A stretch of DNA of 64,000 nucleotides from Aurelia coerulea. Taxonomy: Eukaryota > Cnidaria > Scyphozoa > Semaeostomeae > Ulmaridae. Below are positions 1 through 13,200 of this stretch, one piece after another (within the stretch, counting starts at the first letter, position 1; each line of letters opens with the position of its first letter). Location: positions 9,497,511-9,561,510 of the forward strand of contig CM076956.1 in the NCBI GenBank assembly GCA_039566865.1. The letters are read 5' to 3'. A program made the position numbers and the translations under genes. The notes under the pieces were generated by a model, which saw nothing but the letters and a program-made list of their open reading frames with translations, did no database searches and was not told the origin of the DNA.

Positions 1-85
1 TTCTGAGTAAATTGCAGTGCCTTCTCTTTTTTCTATCCTTCATAATGAAGTGTTTTTTGTGATAATGTTTTGTTGATAAACTATA

Positions 86-719
86 CAGGGTGAGTCAGAA
101 AAAAAGAATCCCCGCTTGGAAGGCCACTGCTTCTTGCATATTAAAGCAATGATATTGAAATATGTCTTGTTTTATTGCCAATATGTTCAATTAGGTTCAG
201 TAATTTACCCGGGTCTAATTGGCCATTCCTTCCCGTGGATATGGGTGATTTTCTGCAGAAAGCCCCTTCCAAAAACCTGCAAAAACAAATGAAAACAATG
301 AGCAAATTTTCCTTCTTAAAATTGATGACACTCACATAAATTCATGTATTTTGTCCTCTTGGAAGAAAGGAATCCCCCTGAATAGGTCATCGATACCAGG
401 GGGGGGGGGACTTGTTCATCCTCCCAAGAGGATAGCACATGCTAAAGCGTCCACAAGTCATTGCTGTAAGGCCATTGTAAGGCAGAAATGTTAGGGAAAT
501 CTGTTCATGATTTTGTGCACGTTTCGAAGGTTTTTTGAAGAGGCTTTCTCGAGAAAATCCCTCATAATTTCAGAATGGAGCAGCCAATTTCAGTCAGGTA
601 AATTTTATAGTAGACTTGAGCATTTCTACTATTAAACTATATATTTGCTAATATCATTGTCTTGATATCCAGGGAGCAGTGGCCTTTCAAATGGGGATTA
701 TTTTTATTGACTCACCCAG
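86..719. mobile_element. palindromic TA-duplicating element, family A copy 1
   Basis: The ends are inverted copies of C(A/C)GGGTGAGTCA followed by an A-rich stretch and AATCCCC, flanked by TA on each side (84-85 and 720-721). The interior is also a long imperfect palindrome: TTTCTGCAGAAAGCC near 252 is mirrored by GGCTTTCTCGAGAAA near 540. The TA duplication and lack of coding capacity suggest a non-autonomous Tc1/mariner-like foldback element. It sits 91 bases downstream of an exon. Confidence 0.75.
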
Positions 720-810
720 TATATGAAAAAAAAGATGTAACAGTCATTTACCAGCTTTTTAAAGATCTGATGCCTGTGCTTTCAATACCCAAATAATTAC
801 CTGAACTTAC

Positions 811-962
811 TGGCATAAGGATGGACTTCCTTTATCTTTGCTGTATAGAGAATTAAAATCAGCTGTCATTTTTTCAGTAATGGCATAGAATTCTTTACTG
901 CAGTACAAAACTTGATCATCATCTGTGACTGGCAAATCAACACCACTTCTTTCACAAAATTT
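811..962 (-). CDS. unrecognised gene exon 4
   Basis: Acceptor TTGATAG, donor GTAAGT. It encodes KFCERSGVDLPVTDDDQVLY and continues to KDKGSPSLCQ; phase 0 in, 2 out. The next exon is not in the window; the intron holds the foldback element at 86-719. Confidence 0.72.
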
Positions 963-3493
963 CTATCAAGAGAAAGTGAACACATTTCAAGTCAGGCATT
1001 TCTGAAAAGAAGCAAAAGAAAAAGGCTGGAAACATAATTTCTTTCTGTGATGGAAAGACAGAAAGACAGAAAGACAACACAAAAATCTTCTTCAAGAAAT
1101 TGTAGCCTTGTAAAAGCAAAGTGCTTTCAAAACCGAAGTATAATCATGTTTTAAAAAACAACTTAAAACGCATCTAAAGAGCTAGACTCTCAACCCAAAC
1201 ACAACTCCCTGATGTTAAACTTCAGGTGCACTTGACATACATATTCATTTTAACCCTAATGGGAATGCCCTCTGCGAATTTAGAGTCAGGTCATCAGTTA
1301 ATATGAATAAAATCTAAAACTTGGAAACAGAGCTCTTTGATTTCAACTTCCAAATTAATGCAATGTTAACTCAATTTTTTTTGCACCAAGGCTTTTGGTT
1401 CAAGCTAGAGTAAAATGAAAACTGTGATAATGCAATTTCTAACCTCGCTTTAAATGCATCTTTAATGAGTTATTACTTCCAAATGGAATCAAAATTTTTG
1501 GATTCCATCCAAATGATGTTGCAAGGGCATAGACAAAATCTCAGAATTTAGGCAAAAATAATTTTGATGAAAAAGTTCTCAATCAAATTTGAATGAATTT
1601 CTTATAAAAATAATTTTTTTTTCTTTAAAAACAAAGCTTAACTGGTGTTGAAGTCATTCTGTTAATTCAAAAGATTGTGCTCCCATCATGGTAAAAAATA
1701 AATGCAGTTTAAAGGTGACTTGAGGCACACATTTTAATTTTTTGCAAATGAATAGCGCTGTTGAATGATGAAAAATTCCCTAAACACTTTTTGCTATCTC
1801 ATTTTGTTTTAGAGTTATCCACTGATTTTAAGTATCAGTTGATGACATCATTTTGCTTGCAAATCACTAGTTGTATCTTATCTTTGAAAGGTTACAGTTG
1901 TAAGAAATTTGTCATTTTTCTTGCAAAGCAAAATGACATCATCAGCCTATCCTACAAAGTGATGGATAACTTGAAAATGAAATAAAATATCAAAAGTTTT
2001 AACAATATTAGATAGAAGATTAGAAGTTAATATAATTTCTTACCACAGCATCTTCAATTGGTAAACTTTCCAGCACAACAGATTGTGCTACTTCATCAGA
2101 AATTTCATCACTCACTTCTGTTCCTTTGAAGCAATCTTTCACCTCATCTCTGACACAATTTCTCATCATATTGTAGTTTGATCTAAGAATGAGCGATTCA
2201 AAAATATCAAAACAGGCCCTTGAAGAAATTTTAAAGCTTTTGCAATTTATGTTTTAAAGACCCACTACTAGCCAGGATCCTTTGGGCACCAAATGAAAAA
2301 GCAGCCTGAAGGCATAAGCACTTACAGACAATCAATATTTGGATCAGTCCTGTAGTTCATGTAAAATCTTCTCATGCATGGAGTGAGGATTTTCATCAGC
2401 TGGTCAATTGTGCAGTTTCCAACTTTGACATCAACTAGGAATAAAGAACAGTAGGTTCTTGAATAAGGATGCTTAATTAAGGCAATGATAAAGGAAAACA
2501 AACTGGCATAGAATCAAGAGAGTCTGAGAGTGATGCAACCACACTTATTTGACACTACACTACCTGAAGTTTTATGCCATGCCAACTATTTAAAACAACA
2601 AACCAGTTGCTTTAAAGGAAGATTTACAACTTGATTTCATAACAAGAAATGACTTTTGAATGTTTGAGGTTTGGTGTTCTCTTATGCACCGATTATTTAT
2701 CCCATATCAAAGAAAGATAATATTGGAATCCCTCAGTAAATGGTCAAATAATAAAATTGCTACTGACATAAAACAATTTCTTTGTTCTGGAAAATGCACT
2801 GGTCCAGAAATAAAAAACATTGGGAACTTCACAGCAAAGATTCCTTTTCCCTTTCAACATAAAATCACACTTCTCATCTAGAACTGTGACCATTGCAGAA
2901 GTTCAAAGTACCACACAAGGGATCCCAACAAGTAAGTCCACTGGCTATGATGGCATATAGGCATAAAGTCATTGAAAATTGCTGCAGACATTTTTTCAAC
3001 CTCATTAATGATTTGCAACTTTCCCAAGCCGCACAGAGTCGGCAAAGTCTGTATGCCTCTTCTGACAAGATCTCCGGTGTGCAAGGTGAAATCTATTTTG
3101 TTCTCTATTGATATTATGAATAGCCTATTAAAACCTCCCTCCGGTGTGCAAGTGCCATACTTCTGCACACCACACATGAGCTAAAACACAATCACTACTT
3201 GAACGAAGCCTGTGTTATAAAATTTGGAATAATGCGGTAAAACAATTTGATAAGACTGGTTCTCTCAAATTAGATTAAAAGCCAACCCAGATAAATTCCA
3301 ATTCATTATCTATGGTACAAAGCAGCAAAAGCAACACAACAGCAGCGCAAACAAAAAAGCCTGCCTGGTCCGAGTGGTGTCCCCCATCCTGGCACAAAAC
3401 ATCCATTCCATGCTCAGCTCAAATCTTTACATCGTTGCGACTGGGACAGGATATGATTTACTTACCACCTTCTAAAATCTCAAAGGCATCCAT
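811..3493 (-). CDS. unrecognised gene, first four coding exons (3' end beyond left edge)
   Basis: Four exons are joined on the minus strand: 3493-3466, 2434-2326, 2182-2044 and 962-811. Each is bounded by AG and GT, and the phases fit (1, 2, 0, 2). Translation starts at the ATG at 3491-3493 with MDAFEILEG and gives about 143 residues before the last donor. The protein is acidic, rich in Cys and Met, and has no signal peptide, membrane segment or motif that I recognise. Recognisable stretches are IDQLMKILTPCMRRFYMNYR, DEISDEVAQSVVLESLPIED and FCERSGVDLPVTDDD. It lies about 630 bases downstream of the TTLL12 stop on the same strand. I do not know the family; the even phases and conserved-looking composition argue that it is a real gene. 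Confidence 0.72.
2044..2182 (-). CDS. unrecognised gene exon 3
   Basis: Acceptor TTCTTAG, donor GTAAGA. It encodes an acidic segment with DEVKDCFKGTEVSDEISDEV and ends LESLPIEDAV; phase 2 in, 0 out. Confidence 0.75.
2326..2434 (-). CDS. unrecognised gene exon 2
   Basis: The acceptor is a pyrimidine tract ending TTCCTAG, and the donor is GTAAGT. It encodes VDVKVGNCTIDQLMKILTP and the following CMRRFYMNYRTDPNIDC; phase 1 in, 2 out. Confidence 0.75.
3466..3493 (-). CDS. unrecognised gene exon 1
   Basis: The ATG is followed by 28 coding bases (MDAFEILEG plus one base) and a GTAAGT donor at 3465-3460. The next exon completes a Val codon. This is the only ATG that opens the frame of the following exon, so I take it as the start. 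Confidence 0.65.
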
Positions 3494-3876
3494 TTCTTGT
3501 GGACATCAGTTGCACCACTTGTGTCACTTCATGCATGCAGCTTAGGCCCAAACAGCGGCCATGTTAAGTTCGAATAACCAAAACGAGGTTGAAAAAATAA
3601 TGAAACGCTCTGGCTTGCTGGCTGGTTCCGGCCATTGAACTGAAGAAATCAGAGAAATCTTCGAACTAAATATTGTAATTTTGGGAAGACAAATTGTTTT
3701 ACTTTTGGGATAAAAGTGAAATTGGCATCATCATCTCTCATATTAACTTTCGTCCCTGCTTGGCGTCAATTCCGACGCTGAATTTCAGAACTCCACACCC
3801 TTGCCCCACCCTTGCGTAGCTACAGTCAAAACAGATAACACACGACGCGACAATAAGATGTCTTCATGAAAATGAT

Positions 3877-3882
3877 TTTATT
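3877..3882 (-). terminator. candidate TTLL12 polyadenylation signal
   Basis: AATAAA on the minus strand, 238 bases downstream of the TTLL12 stop codon and upstream of the next gene's start. It fits a short 3' UTR; no transcript evidence. Confidence 0.5.
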
Positions 3883-4119
3883 TCTACCGCTGTGGTTGTT
3901 GAACGACTTGAATGACGCGAAGTGGGAAAAATCAAGATATGACTGACCTAACAGCCAAAAAGACGGCAAATTTTGGAGAAAGCTAAACTTTCGTCTCAAA
4001 TCATTGGAAGAACACCTGAACAAAGGATTACCGAACAAGGATGGCAACATTGTGCAAAAATTCTTATATAATATGATTGAAATCTAAATAATTGTTCAAT
4101 TGTTGCAAATCATCATCAA

Positions 4120-4268
4120 TTAAAAAAGCCTGACCATATGTGGTCCTGTTTGATCTAGAAACATTGTCTCAAAAAAATCGTTCACTATATGGGGTTGATA
4201 TTTGCAGCATCTTTCTATGCAAGCATTAAAATTGGCTTCGATTAACATTGGCTGGATTGTCTTCTTAT
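4120..4268 (-). CDS. TTLL12: TTLL12 exon 16, terminal
   Basis: Encodes [20 protein letters not shown] then [24 protein letters not shown] and stop TAA at 4120-4122. Human ends with the similar VFSTLFLDQPGGCHV segment. Confidence 0.95.
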
Positions 4269-7200
4269 CTAGGAAATACAGAGAAAAAAGGATACAATCA
4301 AGAGTTATCTAAAAGTTGGGAAGACGTTGAAATGCAACATAAAACAGAATCTGCAGTTTGACTAACTTTCACCAAAAGAAATGTATACCGTGTAGATAGG
4401 AAGACTTCCCTTTTCTCACTGGACTCTACAAATTCTCGCTACTCATTGGTCCCTGATAATTCTATGCACCTCTCTGATTGTTACTAAAACTAATTTATTC
4501 CATAAATAATTCTATTAACAAAGTTACCGCAAAAGCTCTATTAACCCCCCCCCTTCCCCCTCCCCTCCAAGCTAAAATTTTAAATAAGCCCCCCTCCCAA
4601 TTAATCCCTCCCACTTATATCAAATTACAGAGATTACCAAAGAATTTCCATTTATTGAGCTAAAGAAAGTTGCATATTAATTTTGATATGGTTTGAGATA
4701 AAACTGTGATAAAATGGCTCGTAAAATTGTATGTTGAATCCGCAAAATATGGTGTAAAAGAACTACAAAGCTATCAAATATATCCTTCCCACTTGATTTA
4801 GTGAATGAGCCTCCCTCTCTAATAAGCCCCCTCTCTTTTAAGCTCCCCCTCTAGAGTGTCTCGAAAATAAATAGGCCCCCCCCCCACTGAATAGAGCTTT
4901 TACGGTATGTAAGAAAAGCTACAAATTTAAGAGGCATCCACATTGCCTGAAGAAAATAGGGCATTTCACAAATCTATGAAATTGGGCAGAGCTAGCTTGT
5001 CAGCATATCTAAAAGAATTTGGCTCTAATAAACAGTTTGCAAACGTTAGAATATACATTTCTCTGACAAGTCTTTAAATCAAAATTTTGCATGCGAAGAG
5101 CAAACCTTGATAAAAAATTAACCAAACCGTGGTAGAAATTATTGCACGAACCTTTGTCTTTCCATTTGTACATGAAGTCGAGTCCATACATTGCTCTGCA
5201 CTGTTGAAATATTAAACGCTTGCTTAATATCTTTATTCTGAAATTAGTCATAGCAAGTTATAAGATCTGGTCATCTAAAATGTGCACTGGGAGATCCAAA
5301 ACGAAGAAAACTGAAATATTATTTTGCCGATTTTAACCGGCATCCAAACCTGTACACCCAAACATCTGGAGAGTAGATTTCTTCAAAATAATTCGGGAAA
5401 TTTCAAGCAGTTTTTTGTCCTGGTTGCGTTTTATGAAGGTAGGTAAAATTTAGAAAATCTTCACGGGTTTCTTTTGTCTCCTTCGCTTTTTAGCCGTCTG
5501 ATTGATCCGTGAAAATGAGGCTTTGGCGGTTTCGACCATCGGCCACGAGCTATCGGCTATGTACGACGAATGATTCCTATGTTATGTTTTACTTCGTAGG
5601 CGTGAGGAGCATACAAACGCTGGTCAATTTCATAAATTGGTATTCATACTTGGCAATATTCAAAGTGCAGACCACAGGAACTTGTCTTAGGAAGTGTACC
5701 TTATCTTCAAAATAAGAAGCAAAATCATGCTTTTTACGGACAAAACAGACAAATATTATCGTCCTTTGGTCTTTTTATGGAGTTCGAGCTCCATATTGTT
5801 GGAATTTGTTAAGAAAGCTCAATTTCTGTGTATTTTGAGCTGCAGGTTTAACACTCTCATTGATAATCTGTTTTTGGCTCTTTCGTGACCTTTGCAGGTG
5901 TTCAGATTTTCTAAAAATTAATGCTAGAAAATTATTACGCACAGATACCATAGGTTCCAAATTTTTAAAAAGGCTGGTGTAAAATTCAATCACCTATTTC
6001 TTTGAACCGAATGACTTCAAAGAAACTTTTGCTATTTCTCTATAATTGTACCGTTAAACTCTTCAGAAATCTTCAACATCTTCAGAATTACACTAACTGT
6101 TTGATGCAACATGAAATAAGTTCGGAGAAATCCATAGTTTATGGATGTTTACAATATGGTATCAAGGCAAAGTCTGTCATTCTTCTGGTTTATGATTTAG
6201 AAATTTGATGACGTCACATCCTCAAATGAGTTGAAATGTAGGATACGCTGTAATTTCGAAAAATATTCAAAATTTCTAAAAAGTCCAACGGTAGAATTAT
6301 AGATAAGTATCAAAAGTTTCTTTCAAGCCATTCAATCAGAAGAAATAGGTCATATAACTTTACCACCTGTTTACGCAGAGTTGAAGATTTGGAACCTATG
6401 CTCGCACAGATACAGAAATGAAACGATGCTCAGGTCTATTCCTGTTTGAATTTCTATCAAATAACATGTACTTCTACTAAAATAACGGCTCAAATCGGGA
6501 AACTTTTCTTTGAAACACCCTATTTTAGTACTTTACAAATATCATTTTGACTTTTAAAGCTAACCTTCCTATTTAGTGTTGATGAAATAACTGAAATTGT
6601 TTAGAAAAAATGTTACCTGTGGATTATGTCCAATTCCATTTGGAGGTTTTTGAGATACAGCAGATCTGAAGAGTGTTTTGATAATTTCAAACGTCTCTGA
6701 CTAGAAGAGAAGAGTTTGAGAAACTTTGCTTCACGCTCGCAATATAATGGTGTGATCACAGGTAACGTGGAAAAATTAGTACAACAGTAACAAGTATTTG
6801 TACTTCAGTGCTTGCCAGATTTGCAAATTTTGTCTAGATAAGATTAGGCCGACCACGACAATGTTTGTGATACAAACAGTTCCGGTTCAAACACTAGAGT
6901 AAATATAGAGGTACTTGTTACTTTTATACTAATGTTTCCTCGTTACCTGCGGTGTGATGGATAGGACTGAAGCGTACAGTGGAATAACAGTAAAGTTGTT
7001 TTTATGTCTTGGGTGACTTTTGAAAGTTTGTTAGTGATTCCCAAAGATACGATTGAGATTTCAAAAATCTATGATAGAAGGTATTATAACTTAAAAAGCA
7101 AACATGATTAAAGTCAATATAAACTTGTAGCTTTAGTAATAGATATAAAGAGGAGGCTTTAAGTTAAGATGCTCGAAACATTTTCTCTCAAGAATTTGGT

Positions 7201-10200
7201 AAATAGACCATTTTCCATTTTCCATTTTCTTTATTTTTGTTCCTGGCTCGAGTACAATCCAAGAAATATTAGTAGAACCGACACTAATCAAGCTAAAAGA
7301 ACGGCAGATTTTAAGGATAAGAATAAAAATCAAGGGAATCAATGTGACGTAAAGAGGACTGAGAATAAGAAAGAGATGTAGGAATAAAATTTTGAAAAAA
7401 TAGAATGTTATTGGAGATGTGTAACTTGCTTGTTGAGTCCTGAAGGATACAATGTTCCAAGTTTTAAAATGATCCGTTTCTCCAATTTTTTTCTTGTCGC
7501 GCTTTCTGTAGATGCATATAGGAGGCCGAGAATTAACATATCATCGAGAATTGACATATATATGAAAGATAATAGGGTGTCTGTACCTCTATCTGGCTCC
7601 ACTTTTGATCAGGATATTGCTTCTCAAAAATCTCAATAAAGTCATTCCAATGGATCTAAAATTAGAATAAAATTTGCAATGAATGAAGATAAAATGGGAA
7701 TAAGTCTCACAACATCAAACTTACAAAGTCTCCAAAAAGGTATTTTTTAAATTCAATATAAAAAGTTCAAAAGATTTAATTAAGAACTACCAACCACGGA
7801 GTGCAAAAGATCATGCCTTCCCCCAGATGGCCATTACATGAAAAACGTTACAACAATACAAGGACGATACCACGGAGTGCAAAAGATCATGACTACTCCC
7901 TGATGGCCATTACATAAAGAACATACCACTAAAATACAACTAAACATACAATAGACGATTACGCTAAAGATGGCGGTGAGGAAAATTTTACCAAGATGCA
8001 TTGGCATTCGATTAAAGAACGCAATATAAAGTTCCTCGCCACCATCTTTAACGTAATATATATTACAAAAGGCGCGGCACAAATTATTTTTACTGATAAA
8101 TACTTGAGACGGTTTCACATTGGACCCTAGACAAGAGCAGGCGAATTGCTAAATAGTATACCATAACAGCAACAGACTTTTGCTTGCTTTCACCTTGTGG
8201 ATCTTGAAGAACAACAACAACTGCCGTCGTCATTGCTCCCCGCCCATTTAATGTTTTCAGCCCTTTATTTTCTTTCGTAAATATTTTACTAAAAACACAA
8301 AAATGCTGTAATTAATTCCAAATGTAATGATGATCTTGAAGATGCTCTTTCTGGGATCATGGCAAATTTCTCTTCGAGCAATTCGTTTGAAAGAATGGTG
8401 TTACAACATTTCACGCGATTAATTCTAAAGTTGTGCAAAAATTCAATGTCTATGCGCCCTTTCATGTGCATTTTCTATTTTCAAATTATTTTTGCACGGT
8501 AGCCCCGTCAGTCAGTATGATTGATTTTCAGAGGGCCGTGCCAAAACTCTACAAATTAAAGATCTACGAAAACTAATAACAAGAAAAGGAAACTAATTAC
8601 ATTCATAAATAATTTGTTTGCAACTAATCAAAATCAATTTTCAATTTACATCGAAGGTGTTGTGGCGCAGTGGTGTAATTCTATGACATTGCAGCCAGAA
8701 CAGTCAGGTGGATCAGGTTCGTTCCCAGATAGAGCACCATCATTTCAGCGTCATGACAAGGGGTCGCGGACTTCTGCGATCCCAGCGCTTGGCACTAAAA
8801 ACCGCAAATTCACCAATTAACCCTTTTATCTTGTTCAAAAGAAATCGAAAATAACTCGAGTTTGGAGAGAGATGCGAGCGACCCCCAAGCCGTACACTTA
8901 CCATTGCAGAAAATGGGACTCCCCGATCCTGCTTGATGGTATTTCAAGAAATTTAGTGAAAATTACCTGTTTCAAGTCTGCTCCTCGGTAATTCATGACG
9001 GTTAAGTGTTTTTGGTATTCTTCAAAGTCAGTTAATGAGAATGCTCTGTTAATATGAAAGATTTAAAAGCTATGAACTACAATCTCTGCAAAGATTCTAT
9101 CAGCAGCTCATAATTTTAATAAACCATGAAAGCAACATAAAGAGTGAATAAACAGCAAGGGTTGGCTGTTTGCTTAGTTACAGGCTCATGAATTAAAAAA
9201 AAAATTTGCATGATTTGTATATAAAGGCCAATTTCGACGTCAAAACTTGTAGCAGAAATTGGATTTACGGAGCACAGGCGTAAGTCTTTTAAAAAGTTTG
9301 GATATGGAGGAAAATTTGAGCTTTCAAGATTAACATTTCTACTCTCAAAGCACCAATATCAACAAACAAGGTATCTACGTTCAAGTTAACAATCGAAGAA
9401 CATCTTGAGAGTGATTGGTCATTGATTAAAGCTAAATTCTCATCGCTGGAGCCAACAAAATTTGTATATTTTTTTCTGGGACACACGGTAATAAATCTTA
9501 GGTAGCGTTGTAAACTTTTATATTGAATAGTTTCAGTTTCAGTTTCATAAAATCTAAATTCCACTTCATACAATTTATAGTCCTAACTAAACAAAGAGGG
9601 GCTAACTAAATTGTATGCAGGGAATTACTTAAAGGATGAGGTCTCTCAATAGGTAAACTAATCGAGGAGAGAGCCCCCCCCCCCCCTATAGAAAAAAAAC
9701 AAAAATAGACAAAAACACTGGCATTATTGTAGTAGTCTGCCTATACTTACATATTAGCAAAGCGGGTGTAAAATATCTTGTATGCATATAACTTCAATGG
9801 TTCTACCGAGTTCAATAACACCATGTATCGAACATCAAATTTAACTTTGCCAATGTCATCTCTGTGGAATAAAACTGAATCATGCAGGTATTTGCAAGCG
9901 ACCTAGAACAAGAAAATAAACTTTTTAAAGACCGATTATCGACCAGCATACTTTGCGATGGTTTTCTATGTTTTGCTTTGCACTCCTTGGTACCGTGTTT
10001 CGAGTTTGCACCCACGTCTAAGTCTGTGAGCAGAACGAATTTCATACATGGAATAATGGAATAATGGAATATGAAAGAGAAAGAGACAGTTAGGCAGAAT
10101 AGGGCTCAAATCTTTCAAATCTTTAAAAAGGTCCGTGTAAAATTCTATTGCAGTTTCTTTGAATTGGATGGCTTGAAAGGAACTCATAGTACTTTGCTGT

Positions 10201-13200
10201 AAATCTGCCATGGAAATGTTTTGATATCTTTACTTTTTTCAAAATGGCAGCAATTTGATTATTTTTGAAAAATTCATGGACAATTTTGAAAAAATTTAAA
10301 TCATCGTAAATCCTAAACTAATAGAGGAAACATTATATAATCTTCAAGAAAACCATAGTTTATGAAAGTCTACAATATGTTGGCAAACAGAAATCTGTAG
10401 CTTTTGTAGTTTAGGATTTACAAATTTGATGACGTCAGAGCCTCAAATTTAATAAATGCCGCCATATTGAAATTAATCAAGATATCAATAAATTGCCACG
10501 GCAGATTTACAGCAAAAAGCCAAAATTCCTTTCAAGCCATTTATTTTAATGAAAACTGCAATAGAATTTTACACCGACCTTTTTAAAGATTTGAGTCCTA
10601 TGTTTAGTTAGGCTACGCTAAAAGCAAATCCAATGGAGCCTTGTTCCATCATCAGATAGTAGACCATATTAATAATATCATTGCTCGTTGAGGAAAAGGC
10701 CATTTGTTACAAATTTCTCCCTACTTTCTGTCATGGCAATATTGTTTGATGAGATCTTAAAGAAAAAAAAGGAGGAACGAAATGGGTGGAGTTGCTGTCT
10801 GGTTCGACCTGTTGATACCTAAGGCTTTTTCATTCGTCAGAAGGGCTTTGTTTCATCTAATTAAGATTGATCAACAGTGTAAGAGTACAATTTCTTCCAG
10901 ATAGGACCAAGGGTTTGTGCAAGGTCGAAAGCTTGCATTTGCAATATCTAAAAATACCGCATTCAATTCGAAGTTGCAAACGCAACGTGAACAATGCATA
11001 GCCAGAGAAACAGTGCTGTGAATGATTGCTTTCTTTGTTTTGTTTACACACAAGCATATATAACATTGCAAATTCTCTTTGATTTCAAAGTAGGGAATTG
11101 ATACAAAAATTAACATTCGGTCGAGGGCTCAAACAGCTTAAAAGTAAAGTTAAATCACCTTTGGTCCACTGTCTAAAACACGTATAATTTGATTCAAATT
11201 GTCTGTAATTGTATGCTCTAAACCTCTGGCTAAATTCCAAGGCTTGCACATCCAAACATTATTTAAATTCCTAAAAAAGATGAAAACAATCCCAAACTGT
11301 GTGAATTCAGAATAGTGCAAAACTTGTATAGTACTTTGCGGAATTTTCATTACTGGTTTACTTCCCCTCCCTTGTTCTTTACATTAACACGATGAGGGCA
11401 GGCAAAGGGTTCATTCCACTAGCACTTAATCTCGCAAAAAACAGCATAAAACGCCTTTTTAGCCCAAAGAAGGAGTGAAAACTTCAACTCCCTATCCGGA
11501 TAATTTTGATGAGAGCTAGATGCAAAAAACTGCAAAGAGGAGAGAACGTCTAAAGGAAGCATAACGTTAAATGAAAAATTGGAAAAAAAATTGTAGAGAG
11601 TAACCATCAACATACCTTTCTTCTCTCTGCTTGAAATGTTTGATAAATTGTGGTAATTCATTATACAGGTTGAATGTAGTGGGTAGCCAGCAAGGTCCTC
11701 TATCCTCCCATTCGCTATTATTTATTTCATGTCCATCTAATTTGCAACTCCTCCTTGAAACCTCAGCAATTAGATCTTTGCATGTTAAAATATTTTCTGA
11801 TGGAAACTGATTGACGACTTTTCCAGGCGTGTCAGCTAATGACCTTGGAATTTGGAGAGGTATCGTATTATAATCTGTATTGATAGTCTGGGAAAGCGCG
11901 CCTCCTTGGCCTTGTTAAATACCGGGTGAGTCAGAAAAAAGAATCCCCGTTTGAAAGGTTACGGCTCCCTGAATATCAAGACAATGATATCGACAAATAT
12001 ATAGTTTTGTGGTAGGATTGTTCAAATCTACTACAAAATTTACCTAACTGAAATCGGCTACTCCATTCTGAAATTATGAGGGATTTTCTCCAGAAAGCCT
12101 CTTCATAAAACCTTCAAAACGTGCCCAAAATCATGAACAGATTTCCCTAACATTTCTGCCTTACAATGCCTTCCAGCAATGATTTGTGAACGCTTTAGCA
12201 CGTGCTATCCTCTTGGGAAGATGAACAAGTCCTCCCCCTGGTATCGATGACCTATTCAGGAGGATTCCATTCTCCCAAGAGGACAAAATACATGAATTTA
12301 TGTGAGTGTCATCAATCTTAGGAAGGAAAATGTGCTCATTGTTTTCATTCATTTTTGCAGGTTTTTTGAAGAGGCTTTCTGCAGAAAATCACCCATATCC
12401 ACGGGAAGGAATGGCCGACTAAGGCCGGGTAAATTACTGAACCTAATTTAGCATATTGGCAATAAAACAAGACATTTTTCAATATTATTGCTTTGATATC
12501 TATGGAGCAGTGGCCTTCCAAGCGGGGATCCTTTTTTTCTGACTCACCCGGTAGGTTCCGAGCAAGGAGTATCAAGAGTATGAATATGAATATGAATCAG
12601 AATAAATATGAATATATACTTTGCTAAACAGACAAAACTTGATTTTACGGTTGTACCAACGACAATCACAGTAAGAACCCGCAAAGTAGAAACCAATTTA
12701 TAAGAAACCTCAAGCTTAATTTTTTGAGAAATGGTGCCCTCATCTAAGAAACTTCTCAGCCTGATTTGAGGAAGGTTTCTTATGGGAGGATCCAAAATAA
12801 ATTCATATTTAATAATCTTTGTTGAAGTCAGGTGCCAAACATTTTTAGAAATTTTATGCAAAAGCATTTCCATCTATATACTCCATCTACATGTATGCTA
12901 CGGTTGAGCAAATTTAGAGAGAATGTTAGGTAACAAGAAAATACTGTTCGATAGTGCTTGCTCTGAGTTTTCTTTAAAGATTTAAGTTGAAATCACTGAC
13001 TGTTTCTTAACTATGTGATAAGAAACCTTTCAGCCTGTTTCCAGATTAATGACCTTTTGATAAGAAACTGAACAGGCTGTTTTGAAAAACTGGTTTCTAT
13101 TTCGTGGGTTCTTACTGTACACAACAGCTGCTATCCAAGCACGTTATTCTACGTTGTAACTATTAAAGTTATTTATCTCATTCACGTTGCTGTTCAAGCA

